This document shows positions 32,280-40,057 of a stretch of 64,000 bases of DNA, one piece after another. Location: assembly GCA_963768975.1 (NCBI GenBank), contig CAVYKB010000002.1, positions 124,001 through 188,000 on the forward strand, read 5' to 3'. The position numbers were made by a program, and so were the translations under genes. Every line of letters starts with the position of its first letter. Position 1 is the first letter of the stretch. The notes beneath the pieces are model-generated. The model searched no databases, was not told the origin of the DNA, and was given only the letters and a program-made list of their open reading frames with translations. The stretch comes from CADCTB01 sp963768975 (GTDB lineage Bacteria; Actinomycetota; Acidimicrobiia; Acidimicrobiales; AC-14).

Positions 32280-33029
32280 GTGCCGACCCACTACGAGGTC
32301 CTCGGCATCGCCGAAGCTGCGTCCGAGGACGAGATCAGGCAGGCGTACCGCCGGCTGGTGAAGTCGGCCCATCCCGACGCCGCCGGGGATCCGGAGCAGT
32401 TCCGGCGCATCACCGAGGCCTCCGACGTGCTGTCCGACCCGCTGCGGCGGGCTGCCTACGACCGCACCACCCGGCCGGTGTTGTTCGCCGGGCCGCCGGC
32501 GGTCACGCGGCGGCGGCGCCTGCCGTGGGGGCGCTACGCCGTCGGCCTGTTTCTCGCCCTCACCATTGCCGGCGTCGCCGCCCTCGTGGCGGGGACCAGC
32601 GAGCCGTCGCTCGGCGACGATTGCCTGGTCGGCACCTGGCGGGGGGAGGCGTTTGAGGTCGGCTTCCAAGGCATGCTCGACGGACGCGAGATCACTGCGG
32701 CGATCCAAGGGGGTGCCGGTGTCGTGCTGAGGATCGCTACCGACGGAACCGCCGGCTCCGACTACGCATCAGCCGAACCGCTGCGGGGGGACACGGCCGC
32801 ATTCCGGATCGAGGGCACCTACGCGGGCTCCACCGTCGAGCGCTGGCAGGCAGGCGACGGACAAGTGAGGCTGAGCGGGACGGACACCTCCAGGCTGGCA
32901 TTCACTGCGACGATCAACGGCCGGGCGCCTGACCAGCCCGTCAAAGTGACTGCGCTCGACCGGGAGTACCCCTACACGTGTGCGCCGGCGGCGCTGGAGG
33001 TCGGCCCGTACCGCTACATCCGACCGTGA
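32280..33029 (+). CDS. Membrane-anchored J-domain (DnaJ-like) protein
   Basis: A 249-residue protein. The first 65 residues are a J domain with the HPD tripeptide: HYEVLGIAEAASEDEIRQAYRRLVKSAHPDAA shown in parts as THYEVLGIAEAAS and RRLVKSAHPDAAGDPEQF, ending DVLSDPLRRAAYDR. A transmembrane helix follows near residues 83-103 (YAVGLFLALTIAGVAALV). The remaining extracytoplasmic part is a lipocalin-like or beta-rich domain of unknown type (LVGTWRGEAFEVGFQG). The J domain would recruit DnaK on the cytosolic side. The start is GTG, leaderless by appearance. It precedes the tail-tube-like gene by about 100 bases. Confidence 0.82.
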   Translation: MPTHYEVLGIAEAASEDEIRQAYRRLVKSAHPDAAGDPEQFRRITEASDVLSDPLRRAAYDRTTRPVLFAGPPAVTRRRRLPWGRYAVGLFLALTIAGVAALVAGTSEPSLGDDCLVGTWRGEAFEVGFQGMLDGREITAAIQGGAGVVLRIATDGTAGSDYASAEPLRGDTAAFRIEGTYAGSTVERWQAGDGQVRLSGTDTSRLAFTATINGRAPDQPVKVTALDREYPYTCAPAALEVGPYRYIRP

Positions 33030-33135
33030 GCTCAGGGCCGATACCTCTTGCCAACGTTTCGACCCTGTGTTCCAATTTCCGACTAATCGGTCACAACGGA
33101 CTGAGGGGGAAGCCGGAAGGCGGAGGGGACGATAC

Positions 33136-33708
33136 ATGGCACAGGAACCTGAAGAGGCTGCGCCGTCCGACGAGCGGCGTGAAGGCTTGAGCCGGCGAGC
33201 CCTGCTCAACACCGCCGGCGCCGTCGGCGGTGGGGTCCTGGCGGCGACGGTGCTCACCGGCACCGCGTCGGCCCAGGCACCGTCGTCGACCATCACAGGG
33301 ACCCGGTTCTCGATCACCATCGACGGGTACGAGATCGCCTCGTTCAGCGAGCTCGCTGGCATCGTCGCCGAGGTCGAGCCATCGGAGTACTGGGAGACGA
33401 ATGGCGAGTCGGTGCCGGTGAACAGGTTGCCGGGGAAGATCAAGCCGCCGCAGATCACCCTCAAGCGGGGACTGAACTCCAACCTGGAGCTGTGGGCATG
33501 GCACGAGGCGGTGCGGACGGGGCAGATCGGTGCGGCCCGGCGCAGCTGCTCCCTCACCATATTCAACAAGTCCGGCCAGCCAGTGGGGAAGTACTGGCTG
33601 GAGAAGGCATGGCCGAACAAGATCGATCTCAGCTCCGCCGGCGCCGGCGAGGCTCTCCTCGAGACCGTCGTGCTGACCTGCGAGTACATCCAACGCGTCG
33701 CTCCCTGA
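33136..33708 (+). CDS. Tat-exported phage-tail-tube-like (gp19 family) protein
   Basis: A 190-residue protein. The first 46 residues are a twin-arginine signal: GLSRRALLNTAGAVGGGVLAA, then a cut near TASAQAP. The mature part has the layout of the T4 gp19-like tail-tube family: TRFSITIDGYEIASFSEL, GIVAEVEPSEYWETNG, LPGKIKPPQITLKRGL, LELWAWHEAV and SCSLTIFNKSGQPVGKYWLEKAWPNKI, ending VVLTCEYIQRV. A strong GGAGG site precedes the ATG. Such genes normally sit in contractile injection clusters, but none of the sheath, baseplate or ATPase genes is nearby. A Tat signal on a tube protein is the striking feature. Confidence 0.8.
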   Translation: MAQEPEEAAPSDERREGLSRRALLNTAGAVGGGVLAATVLTGTASAQAPSSTITGTRFSITIDGYEIASFSELAGIVAEVEPSEYWETNGESVPVNRLPGKIKPPQITLKRGLNSNLELWAWHEAVRTGQIGAARRSCSLTIFNKSGQPVGKYWLEKAWPNKIDLSSAGAGEALLETVVLTCEYIQRVAP

Positions 33709-33727
33709 TACCCGGCCGGCGTCGGGG

Positions 33728-34273
33728 CTAGCCGGTGCGCTTCTTGGCCGCCGGCCGCTTCGCCGGCGTGGCCGGCGACGCAGCAGGAGGCCGGGGCACC
33801 CGCTTCTTAGTCGGCTCCGGCGCCGGAGCCGCAGCACGGGTTGACCGTTTGGCCGGCGCCGGCGCCGCCTTGGTGGCGGCCGGCTTGGCCGGCAACCGCC
33901 TGGTCGGAGCCTTCCTGGCGGCCGGCGCCGCCGGCTTGGCGGCCGGCGCCCGCCGGGCCCGGGGCGCCGGTGCCGGCGCTTCCTCCACGACCGCCTCGGG
34001 CTCCGGCTCGGGCTCGACGACGGGCCGGGGCCGCAGTATCTCGCTCAGTGGCCGAGCGGGCGAGCCGGCGGCGGCCTCCCGCCGGCGGGGCGGCGGAGGC
34101 GGGATCTCCACCTGTGGGCGAGCCGGCATGTCCGCGGCCATGCGCCCGCGCACGGCGTTGAAATCGCTCTCCGGCGGGCGGCCCCGTGCCACCAGGGCGT
34201 CGATGGCCTGCTGGGCCTGGGCGTGCGCCTCCTGCTCGGAGTAGCGCGGCTGCTTTCCGAAGTACTTGCCCAT
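33728..34273 (-). CDS. Basic Ala/Pro/Lys-rich (histone H1-like) protein
   Basis: A 181-residue protein of very biased composition. The N-terminal 60 residues look folded (GKYFGKQPRYSEQEAHAQAQ, then ALVARGRPPESDFNAVRGRM). The C-terminal 110 residues are a low-complexity Ala/Pro/Lys/Arg tail (KPAAPAARKAPTRRLPAKPA, AAKKRTG end) resembling histone H1 or mycobacterial Hup/Lsr2-type tails. It is probably DNA- or polyanion-binding. The ATG chosen is the one giving the compact start; upstream in-frame codons have no ribosome site. The gene converges on the tail-tube gene with a 19-base gap. Confidence 0.72.
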   Translation of the reverse strand: MGKYFGKQPRYSEQEAHAQAQQAIDALVARGRPPESDFNAVRGRMAADMPARPQVEIPPPPPRRREAAAGSPARPLSEILRPRPVVEPEPEPEAVVEEAPAPAPRARRAPAAKPAAPAARKAPTRRLPAKPAATKAAPAPAKRSTRAAAPAPEPTKKRVPRPPAASPATPAKRPAAKKRTG

Positions 34274-34368
34274 GTCTGCGACCTTCTCTCTCGTCGTCTG
34301 CGCGCCGCCGGCACGCGCCGTTGGGAGGTACGCCTTGAAGTCTCGCGCGCGATGCTTCTCCGCAGGGC

Positions 34369-34852
34369 ATGGGACCGGACACGAGCGCACAGGTGTTGCA
34401 AGTGGAGGACCTGCGGGTGACGTTCACGTCGCCGGACGGCCCACTTCACGCCGTGGACGGCGTGGGGCTCGCGGTGGCCTCTCGAGAGACCGTCGCCCTG
34501 GTAGGCGAGTCGGGTTGCGGCAAGACGATGACCGCCCTGGCCATCCTCGGCCTGGTCCCTCCCGAAGCCACTGTCGAGGGACGGATCGCCTTCGAGGCCC
34601 GCGACGTCCGGGCCCTGGGCCGCCGAGACCTCCGAGAGCTGCGCGGCGCCGGCATCTCCATGGTGTTCCAGGAGCCGGTGTCGTCGCTGAACCCGGTCTT
34701 CCGCATCGGCGACCAGATCGCCGACGTCATCCGTCCCGGTTCCCGACCCCGTCCTCGCCACCCGGGGGTCACGCATCGCGCTCACCGGTGAGGTGCCCGA
34801 CCTGGCCGACCCGCCCTCCGGCTGCCACTTCCGCACCCGGTACCGGTCAAGG
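34369..34852 (+). pseudogene. Oligopeptide/dipeptide ABC ATPase with internal deletion
   Basis: The first 120 codons are a good OppD/DppD N-terminus: VLQVEDLRVTFTSPDGPL, Walker A VGESGCGKTMTA, and the Q-loop GISMVFQEPVSSLNPVFRIGDQIADVI. Then the frame shifts and the DNA jumps to the extreme C-terminus of the same family, VPDPVLATRGSRIALTGEVP and PPSGCHFRTRY. The signature, Walker B and H-loop are gone. So several hundred bases in the middle were deleted, with a frameshift at the scar near 34730-34742. The 3' end runs into the end of the LuxR gene on the other strand. No permease or binding-protein gene remains. Confidence 0.82.
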
Positions 34853-37591
34853 GGCGCCAGCGCGGGCCAGGTACCAGGTGGCGACCTGAGTGCGGTTCTC
34901 GAGGCCGAGCTTGGTCAGGATGTGCTGGACATGGTTCTGGGCGGTGCGCTCGGACAGGTAGAGCTCGGTGGCGATCTCCCGGTTGGTGCGGCCGGCGGCC
35001 ACCAGGGCGGCGACCTCCATCTCCCGGGCCGACAGGGGGCCGGCGTCGTTCTGCGGCGGCGCAAGGGCAGCGTCGATGCGCGCCAGGAAGTCCGGCATGC
35101 CGAGGCGTTGCGCTTCGGGGCGGGCCCGGGCCAGCAGGGCGCGGGCTTCGCCGGCGTCGCCCCGCGCCGCCAGCACGAATGCCCGCTCGACGCCGGCATG
35201 CACGGCGAATGCCGGAATCCCCGACCGGCGGGCGATGTCGGCCGCCGCGGCCAGATCACGGTCGGCGTCGTCGAGGCGGCCGAGGGCGCCGGCGCCGATC
35301 CCGAGCCACAGCTCCACCGGGCCGTCGTAGGTCAACACGCCGCCTCCGGAGGCGACGTGCCGGCCCCGGAAGGGCTCCAGGGCGGCGAGCAGGGGAGGGA
35401 GATCGTCGAGGACGGCGAGGAGGGAGGCCAGGTAGAGGCGGAGGGCGTGGGTCTGCAGGAGAAGCGCCGCCGGCGGCTCGCTCGAGGCCACCGGGCTCAG
35501 CCGGGCGTAGTACGCCCGGGCCTCGTCGAGGCGGCCGGCGCCGGCGTGGGCCAGCCCGGGACCGATCAGCGGGAGCTCGCCGATGAAAGGCGGGAACCAG
35601 TCCGAGTCGACCGCCCGCCACCGCTCGGCCAGCTCCTCGCTCCAGCCGGCGTGGCGCGCCAAACCGGTGCAGTAGCCGAGATACATCTGCTCGGCACCCA
35701 TTGGTGACTCCAAGGCGGCAAAGAGCCGGCGGACGGTCTCGGCGTGCTGGAGCCCCTCGGCGAAGCGGCCGGTGGCCTGGGCCAGCGCCGCCTCCACCCG
35801 GGCCCGGTGCCACCCGGCCATGGGCGAGCCGGCGGCGTCGAGGCGCTGGCGGAGAAGAGGCATCGTGGCGACGGCGTCGGCGATGCGGCCCAGCTCCAGC
35901 AGCGAGTCGATGCGCCACAGTGGCTCCCAGAAGGCCACGCTCGGTCGGGGCGGGCGCCGGGCGGCGTCGGCTAGCCGAGCCGCGAGCTCGAGGCGCTCCT
36001 CTGCGTGTTGCGGCCCGTGCAGAAGCTGGTGGCGGGCCCGGATGGCGGCTATGTCGGCCAGCGGATCGCCAGCCTGCGCCGCCTCGGCAGTGGCCCGCTC
36101 GCTGTGGCCGGCCATCGCCGAGGGGTCCACGTAGTAGCTGATGTTGGCCAGGTGGCTGTGCACCCGGGCCCGGCGGGCGTGGTCCTCGGGCGGCAGCAGA
36201 TCGAGCGCTTCCGTGGCCAGGTCGGTCATCGGGCCGGGAACCACGGAACGGCCCTCCGATACGAGGATGGCCTCGGCGAAGAGGTCCGGACGGCCGGCGT
36301 CCCGGGCCGCCGCCGCAGCCACGACGCTGTAGTCGACCGCGGTCGTGACCTCGTCGCAGTGCAGTCGGGCGCGAGCGGCACCGAAGGCCCGCGCGAACCG
36401 GTCGAGCGCGTCGGCCGTGTTGCCTCCGAGGTCGAGGGCGCGATCGAACAGCCGAGCCGCGTCTTCCCACGCCAGCTGGCGATCGGCGACGGCAGCCGCC
36501 CGCTCGCACCACGCTGCGGCCCGCTCCCTTTCGCCCAGGGCAGACGCTGCGTCCCAGTGGCGGGCCAGGTCGGCGACGTGGGCGTCGCCCGTCCCCTCGT
36601 AGACCTCAATGGCCTCGGCGATGGCCCGGTGGGCGGCGGGGAGCTGGGCGGCGCTGAGGGTCGCTTCGGCGGCGTCGCGGACGAGCGCGTGCACGAACCG
36701 GAACTCCCCCGGCCGGCCCGTCGGCTCCACCAGCCCGGCGCGCACCGCCTCGTCGATCGCTTCGAGGCAGGCGATCGCCGGCCGGCCCATCGCCGTGGCC
36801 ACCAGGCCGGCGGCGAACGTTCGGCCGATGACCGCGCCGGTGCGGACGACCTCGGCGCACCAGGGCGACAGCCGGTCGAGCCGGGCCCCGACGCCATCGC
36901 GCACCGTCCGGGGGACGGTGGCCAGGGCGCCTCCTGCCGCCAGGTGCCGCACCAGCTCGGCGACGAGGAGCGGGTTGCCCCCCGAGACGGCGTGCACCCG
37001 CGCCACGACGTCGCCGCCGGCGCCCGGGAGGAGCGCGCCGACGGCGCCGGCATCGAGGCCGGCGAGCTCCAGGCGGCGGGTCGCCGGGTGGCGCGCGACC
37101 TCGTCCAGCGCCGGCGTCGCCCGGTGCGACGCCACCATCAGGACGGCGGCGCCGTCCAGGCGGCCGGCGACATGGCTGAGCAGGCGGAGCGACGACGGGT
37201 CGGCTCGATGCACGTCTTCGAGAACCACCACCAGCGGGCGGGAGCGGGCGGATTCGGCGAGGAGGGCGACGACGGCCTCGAACCGGGCGAACCGCTCGGC
37301 CTCGGGGTCGACGCCGGCCGTGGCTTCGAGGGCTGCCCGGCCGTCCAACCGGTCCAGTACCTGGAGCCAAGGCCAGTAGGGCGGGGCGCCGTCCAGTTCG
37401 GTGGTCCGGCCCCACGCCACCGTGGCGCCGGCCCCCTCCGCCACCTCGGCGAAGGCAGCCAGCAACCGGCTCTTGCCGATGCCGGCCTCCCCGCCGACCA
37501 GCACCGCCCGTCCGCGGCCGGCGCTGGCGCCGTCGAGCCATGCTGCGAGCGCGGCCACCTCGTCGTCGCGGCCCACGAGCGGCATGTCCAC
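34847..37591 (-). CDS. Large LuxR-family ATP-binding regulator (LAL type)
   Basis: A 914-residue signal-transduction ATPase. The N-terminal AAA/STAND module has Walker A LVGGEAGIGKSRLLAAF and Walker B-like PLVVVLEDVHRADPSSLRLL. A long TPR-like helical middle (about residues 330-840) is rich in Ala-Arg repeats. The C-terminus is a LuxR helix-turn-helix: LSAREMEVAALVAAGRTNREI and ERTAQNHVQHILTKLGLENR. Such proteins activate transcription of nearby genes on ligand and ATP binding; the target here may be upstream genes or the lost ABC transporter. No receiver domain is present. The start ATG could also be the second one two codons on. Confidence 0.93.
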   Translation of the reverse strand: MDMPLVGRDDEVAALAAWLDGASAGRGRAVLVGGEAGIGKSRLLAAFAEVAEGAGATVAWGRTTELDGAPPYWPWLQVLDRLDGRAALEATAGVDPEAERFARFEAVVALLAESARSRPLVVVLEDVHRADPSSLRLLSHVAGRLDGAAVLMVASHRATPALDEVARHPATRRLELAGLDAGAVGALLPGAGGDVVARVHAVSGGNPLLVAELVRHLAAGGALATVPRTVRDGVGARLDRLSPWCAEVVRTGAVIGRTFAAGLVATAMGRPAIACLEAIDEAVRAGLVEPTGRPGEFRFVHALVRDAAEATLSAAQLPAAHRAIAEAIEVYEGTGDAHVADLARHWDAASALGERERAAAWCERAAAVADRQLAWEDAARLFDRALDLGGNTADALDRFARAFGAARARLHCDEVTTAVDYSVVAAAAARDAGRPDLFAEAILVSEGRSVVPGPMTDLATEALDLLPPEDHARRARVHSHLANISYYVDPSAMAGHSERATAEAAQAGDPLADIAAIRARHQLLHGPQHAEERLELAARLADAARRPPRPSVAFWEPLWRIDSLLELGRIADAVATMPLLRQRLDAAGSPMAGWHRARVEAALAQATGRFAEGLQHAETVRRLFAALESPMGAEQMYLGYCTGLARHAGWSEELAERWRAVDSDWFPPFIGELPLIGPGLAHAGAGRLDEARAYYARLSPVASSEPPAALLLQTHALRLYLASLLAVLDDLPPLLAALEPFRGRHVASGGGVLTYDGPVELWLGIGAGALGRLDDADRDLAAAADIARRSGIPAFAVHAGVERAFVLAARGDAGEARALLARARPEAQRLGMPDFLARIDAALAPPQNDAGPLSAREMEVAALVAAGRTNREIATELYLSERTAQNHVQHILTKLGLENRTQVATWYLARAGAP

Positions 37592-37680
37592 GGCGTCTGA
37601 CGGTAGCGGCGGGCCGATGAGTACCCCGGATGAGCAATCCGGCGGATGGCGGCAGGCGCCAGATCCCGGAGAGTCGTCGT

Positions 37681-37971
37681 ATGACCTACATCCTCAGCAC
37701 CAACGCCCCCGGCGACGAAGCGACCTTCCGCAAGGTCGGCGACCTGGTCGGCGACCAGACCGAAGGCCTCATCGCCCTATACGCCGGCACCTCGGGCGCC
37801 GGCCTGTCCGTCACCGCCATCTGGGAGTCCAAGGCCCACGCCGACCGGTTCACCGCAGAGAAGCTCATGCCGGCGCTGCGCCAGCTCGGAGTCGAGCCCG
37901 GGACTCCGATGAGCATGATCGAGTTCGAGACGTTCGAGGGCGGGGCGGTCGCCGGGCGGCCGGCCTCGTGA
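37681..37971 (+). CDS. Small dimeric alpha/beta-barrel-like hypothetical protein
   Basis: A 96-residue protein with the feel of antibiotic-biosynthesis-monooxygenase or similar dimeric barrel folds (YILSTNAPGDEATFRKVGDL, LIALYAGTSGAGLSVTAIWESKAHADRF split in two). No catalytic residues can be named. The ATG has a GGAGAG site eight bases upstream, which decides it over an earlier in-frame ATG at 37630. It is divergent from the LuxR regulator, hence a possible target. Confidence 0.68.
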   Translation: MTYILSTNAPGDEATFRKVGDLVGDQTEGLIALYAGTSGAGLSVTAIWESKAHADRFTAEKLMPALRQLGVEPGTPMSMIEFETFEGGAVAGRPAS

Positions 37972-38052
37972 GGCGCGGCGTGCCCTGGGCCGACGTGCTC
38001 GCGGCGGTCGGCCGGTCCTGGTGGCTCATGGCGCCATGGTCGTTGTTCTCCG

Positions 38053-38325
38053 GTGTTGCCGATCCTCGAGGGGCTGGCGTCCTTCCTGGACATGCGCCGG
38101 CAGGCCTTCCCCGACGTCATGTACACCATCGAGGACGTGCTGGCGGAGGGTGACAAGGTGTTCGGCCGGCTCACGATGCACGGCACCCACACCGGCGCGT
38201 TTCTGGGGAGCCCGGACATGGTCAGCCTTCTCCGCCAGATCGGCGCCATCAAGGAACGCGGTTCAGCCGGTTGGCAACGGGTCATGTCGCGCCTCTGCCG
38301 GGCCCGAAGGCCCGGCAGAGGGTGA
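38053..38325 (+). pseudogene. SnoaL-like ester cyclase remnant with internal deletion
   Basis: The reading frame contains a middle piece of a SnoaL-type polyketide/ester cyclase (FLDMRRQAFPDVMYTIEDVLAEGDKVFGRLTM in two parts: FPDVMYTIEDVLAEGDKVF and RLTMHGTHTGAFLG). It then joins abruptly the family's C-terminal phrase DMVSLLRQIGAI. The usual stretch between (substrate pocket and catalytic Asp region) and the N-terminal strand are absent. A TTG opens the frame but no ribosome site is seen. A perfect hairpin covers its end. The 81 bases before it show no gene. Confidence 0.6.
38292..38321. terminator. Perfect 13-bp hairpin with CGAA tetraloop
   Basis: CCTCTGCCGGGCC and its complement frame a four-base CGAA loop, a classic stable terminator stem. 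It lies between the cyclase remnant and the convergent surface-protein gene and can serve both strands. No T-run follows. Confidence 0.75.
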
Positions 38326-38344
38326 AGCGAGGTACCGGCGAGTG

Positions 38345-38938
38345 TTACTTGCGCACCGAAGCGGTGACCGGGACGTCACGGCGGCGGGCCTGGCGGACGA
38401 AGGCCACGAAGCCAGCGCCGAACAGGGCCAGGCCGAGGGCGCCGAGGCCGACGGTCAGGGCGATGATGCCGGAGGACGAGGGGCTGGAAGCGACGGTGCT
38501 ACCGGCCGAGGAAACCGCGGGGGTGACAACGGACTGGCCGTTGGCGCCGAGGATCTGGAAGGAAGCACGGGCCGGGGTGCCGTAGGCGTCAACGCCCTTG
38601 GCGTCCTTCTGGGTGGCCACGATCACGTAGTAGCCGGGCTGGCCCTCGGGGATGGCGAACGATGCCGAGATGTTGCCGGCCTTGTCGGGCTGCACACGGG
38701 CGAGCTCGGTGCCCTCGGTGCCGTTCCAGCGGAGGACCACCGGGATCGATGCCGACAGGTTCTGGGAGTTGACCCGGAACGAGGAGCCGGTGACGGTGAC
38801 GGAGTCGCCCGCCTTGCCCGCGGTGCTGGACAGGTTGAGGGTCGCCAGGTTGGTGCATGCGAACGCCGCGGCGCCGGCGATGACGGACGCCGCTGCTGCT
38901 GCTCCGAAGACGGTCGTTACCTTCTTGCGTAGGTTCAT
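38345..38938 (-). CDS. Secreted, membrane-anchored Ig-like surface protein
   Basis: A 197-residue protein: signal peptide (LRKKVTTVFGAAAAASVIAG), one Cys near the mature start (FACTNLATLNL), an IPT/TIG-like beta domain (GDSVTVTGSSFR, IPVVLRWNGTEGTELARV, FAIPEGQPGYYVIVATQKD), a Ser/Ala linker and a C-terminal transmembrane helix followed by a basic tail (VRQARRRDVPVTASVRK). This resembles a wall-exposed protein tethered by its tail. The ATG has GGAAG upstream. A closely similar protein is encoded next to it, suggesting duplication. Confidence 0.78.
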   Translation of the reverse strand: MNLRKKVTTVFGAAAAASVIAGAAAFACTNLATLNLSSTAGKAGDSVTVTGSSFRVNSQNLSASIPVVLRWNGTEGTELARVQPDKAGNISASFAIPEGQPGYYVIVATQKDAKGVDAYGTPARASFQILGANGQSVVTPAVSSAGSTVASSPSSSGIIALTVGLGALGLALFGAGFVAFVRQARRRDVPVTASVRK

Positions 38939-39154
38939 TCTTGTGCTTCCTGCCTTTGCTTGTCTTGGCGCAAAGAACGCCAGTCGGCTGCCCACCTGCT
39001 GTGAGTTTCCTACCTCGATGGTTCGGGTGCAATAGGTGGCTATTCGCTAGACACAATTCGCAGCTACTGACACATTCGCTCAAGTCACATTGTGCAACCG
39101 CAGCCGGTTCGAGCGGGTCCTGATAGCCCGGCTGAGCAGCGCAGACGCGCAAAA

Positions 39155-39227
39155 GGAGCGATCGTCTTCCCAGGGGACGACTTTAGGTGGGCAGGAAAAG
39201 AACACCCGTGGGAAGACGAATCGCTCC
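39155..39227. repeat. 18/19-bp inverted repeat with 36-base loop
   Basis: Arms GGAGCGATCGTCTTCCCA (39155-39172) and a complementary 19-base arm ending CGAATCGCTCC (39209-39227) differ by one inserted base. It sits in the middle of the 418-base gap between the two surface-protein genes (38939-39374), the most AT-rich patch around. It may be a structured leader for one of them or a palindromic element. Nothing else in the gap can be named beyond the terminator near its right end. Confidence 0.7.
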
Positions 39228-39325
39228 GGTGCAGGGTGACGGTCGGACCGCCCGAAATCAAGACGGTGACGGGTTCTGTAACCAGACCGACATACAGGAA
39301 ATGAACGCCAGTGTCCGGGCGCGAC

Positions 39326-39360
39326 AGAACGGCCGGCGCCACCCTCGCGCCGGCCGTTCT
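39326..39360. terminator. Strong hairpin after the second surface-protein gene
   Basis: Perfect 14-bp arms AGAACGGCCGGCGC and complement with a seven-base loop, 14 bases past the stop of the surface-protein gene read leftwards. It is the likely terminator for that gene. Confidence 0.75.
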
Positions 39361-39374
39361 ACCGAAGAAACGGC

Positions 39375-39956
39375 CTACCTCTTGACTCGGACCGGTGCGG
39401 CCGTGACACCTCCCCGGCGGCTGGTGGCGAGAGCGGCGATGCCGGCGGCAAACATCCCGATGCCGGCGACGCCCAGGGCGACGAGGGCCAGGGTGCCGTT
39501 GCTCACGTCATTGTCGGACTGAACCAGCGCCGGCAGCCGCTCGCTCGCGTCCGCGGTGGTATCGGCACCGATGACGGGGCTCGTGCCGGTGGGCCCGACC
39601 ACACCGAGCACGGCGCGGATCGGCGACAGCGAGGGCTGTCCCGCCTTGGTCTGGCCGACGATCACCACGTAGTTGCCGGGCGTCGTCCCGGGCGGCACCG
39701 TGAAGGTGGCATTGACGAGCTGGCTCTCAGGCTTGGTCTCGGCGATGATCGGCCCGTCGAGGGCATTCCAGCGGACCTGGACCGGGTCGGGCGACCGGAA
39801 CCCGGTCCCGGTCAAGGTGACCTGCTCGCCGGCCTTGGCCGAGATGGTCGACAGGTTCACCACCGGACCCGAAACGCAGGCCCACGCCGCCGACCCGGCG
39901 AGTGCCAGGGTGGCGGCGCCGGCGAGCGCGCCAATTGCGAAGCGTCGTACGTGCAA
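39375..39956 (-). CDS. Secreted, membrane-anchored Ig-like surface protein (paralogue)
   Basis: About 193 residues, same plan as its neighbour: signal peptide (HVRRFAIGALAGAATLALAG), a Cys at AWACVSGPVVNLS, beta domain (GEQVTLTGTGFRSPDPVQVRWN, VPPGTTPGNYVVIVGQTKAG), linker, then a C-terminal helix (GTLALVALGVAGIGMFAAGIAAL) and basic tail. The GGAGG sequence favours TTG at 39956 over the ATG at 39971, which would place the ribosome site inside the gene. Its match to the other protein in length and order points to an ancestral duplication. Confidence 0.76.
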   Translation of the reverse strand: MHVRRFAIGALAGAATLALAGSAAWACVSGPVVNLSTISAKAGEQVTLTGTGFRSPDPVQVRWNALDGPIIAETKPESQLVNATFTVPPGTTPGNYVVIVGQTKAGQPSLSPIRAVLGVVGPTGTSPVIGADTTADASERLPALVQSDNDVSNGTLALVALGVAGIGMFAAGIAALATSRRGGVTAAPVRVKR

Positions 39957-40057
39957 ATGCCCCTCCTCCATCGAAAAAGTGCGGACGGGGGCATCGTCGC
40001 AAGGCCAGGCGGACGATCCGGCGCCGGTCAGATGTCGATTGGGTTACAGAACGGGGC

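Noticed and set aside
33136..33708. Prophage or contractile injection cluster
   Set aside because: Only the single tube-like gene is present; neighbours are not phage genes and the protein has an export signal.
36005..37600. 531-codon plus-strand frame opposite the LuxR regulator
   Set aside because: Composition (Gly, Arg, Ala) and lack of motifs mark it as a shadow of the real minus-strand gene.
37972..38052. Short frame VPWADVLAAVGRSWWLM before the cyclase remnant
   Set aside because: It could be a further remnant, but it is too short and matches no family I know.
38939..39374. Riboswitch (cyclic di-GMP, cyclic di-AMP or cobalamin)
   Set aside because: I looked for the conserved cores on both strands and could not match them; only an inverted repeat is supportable.
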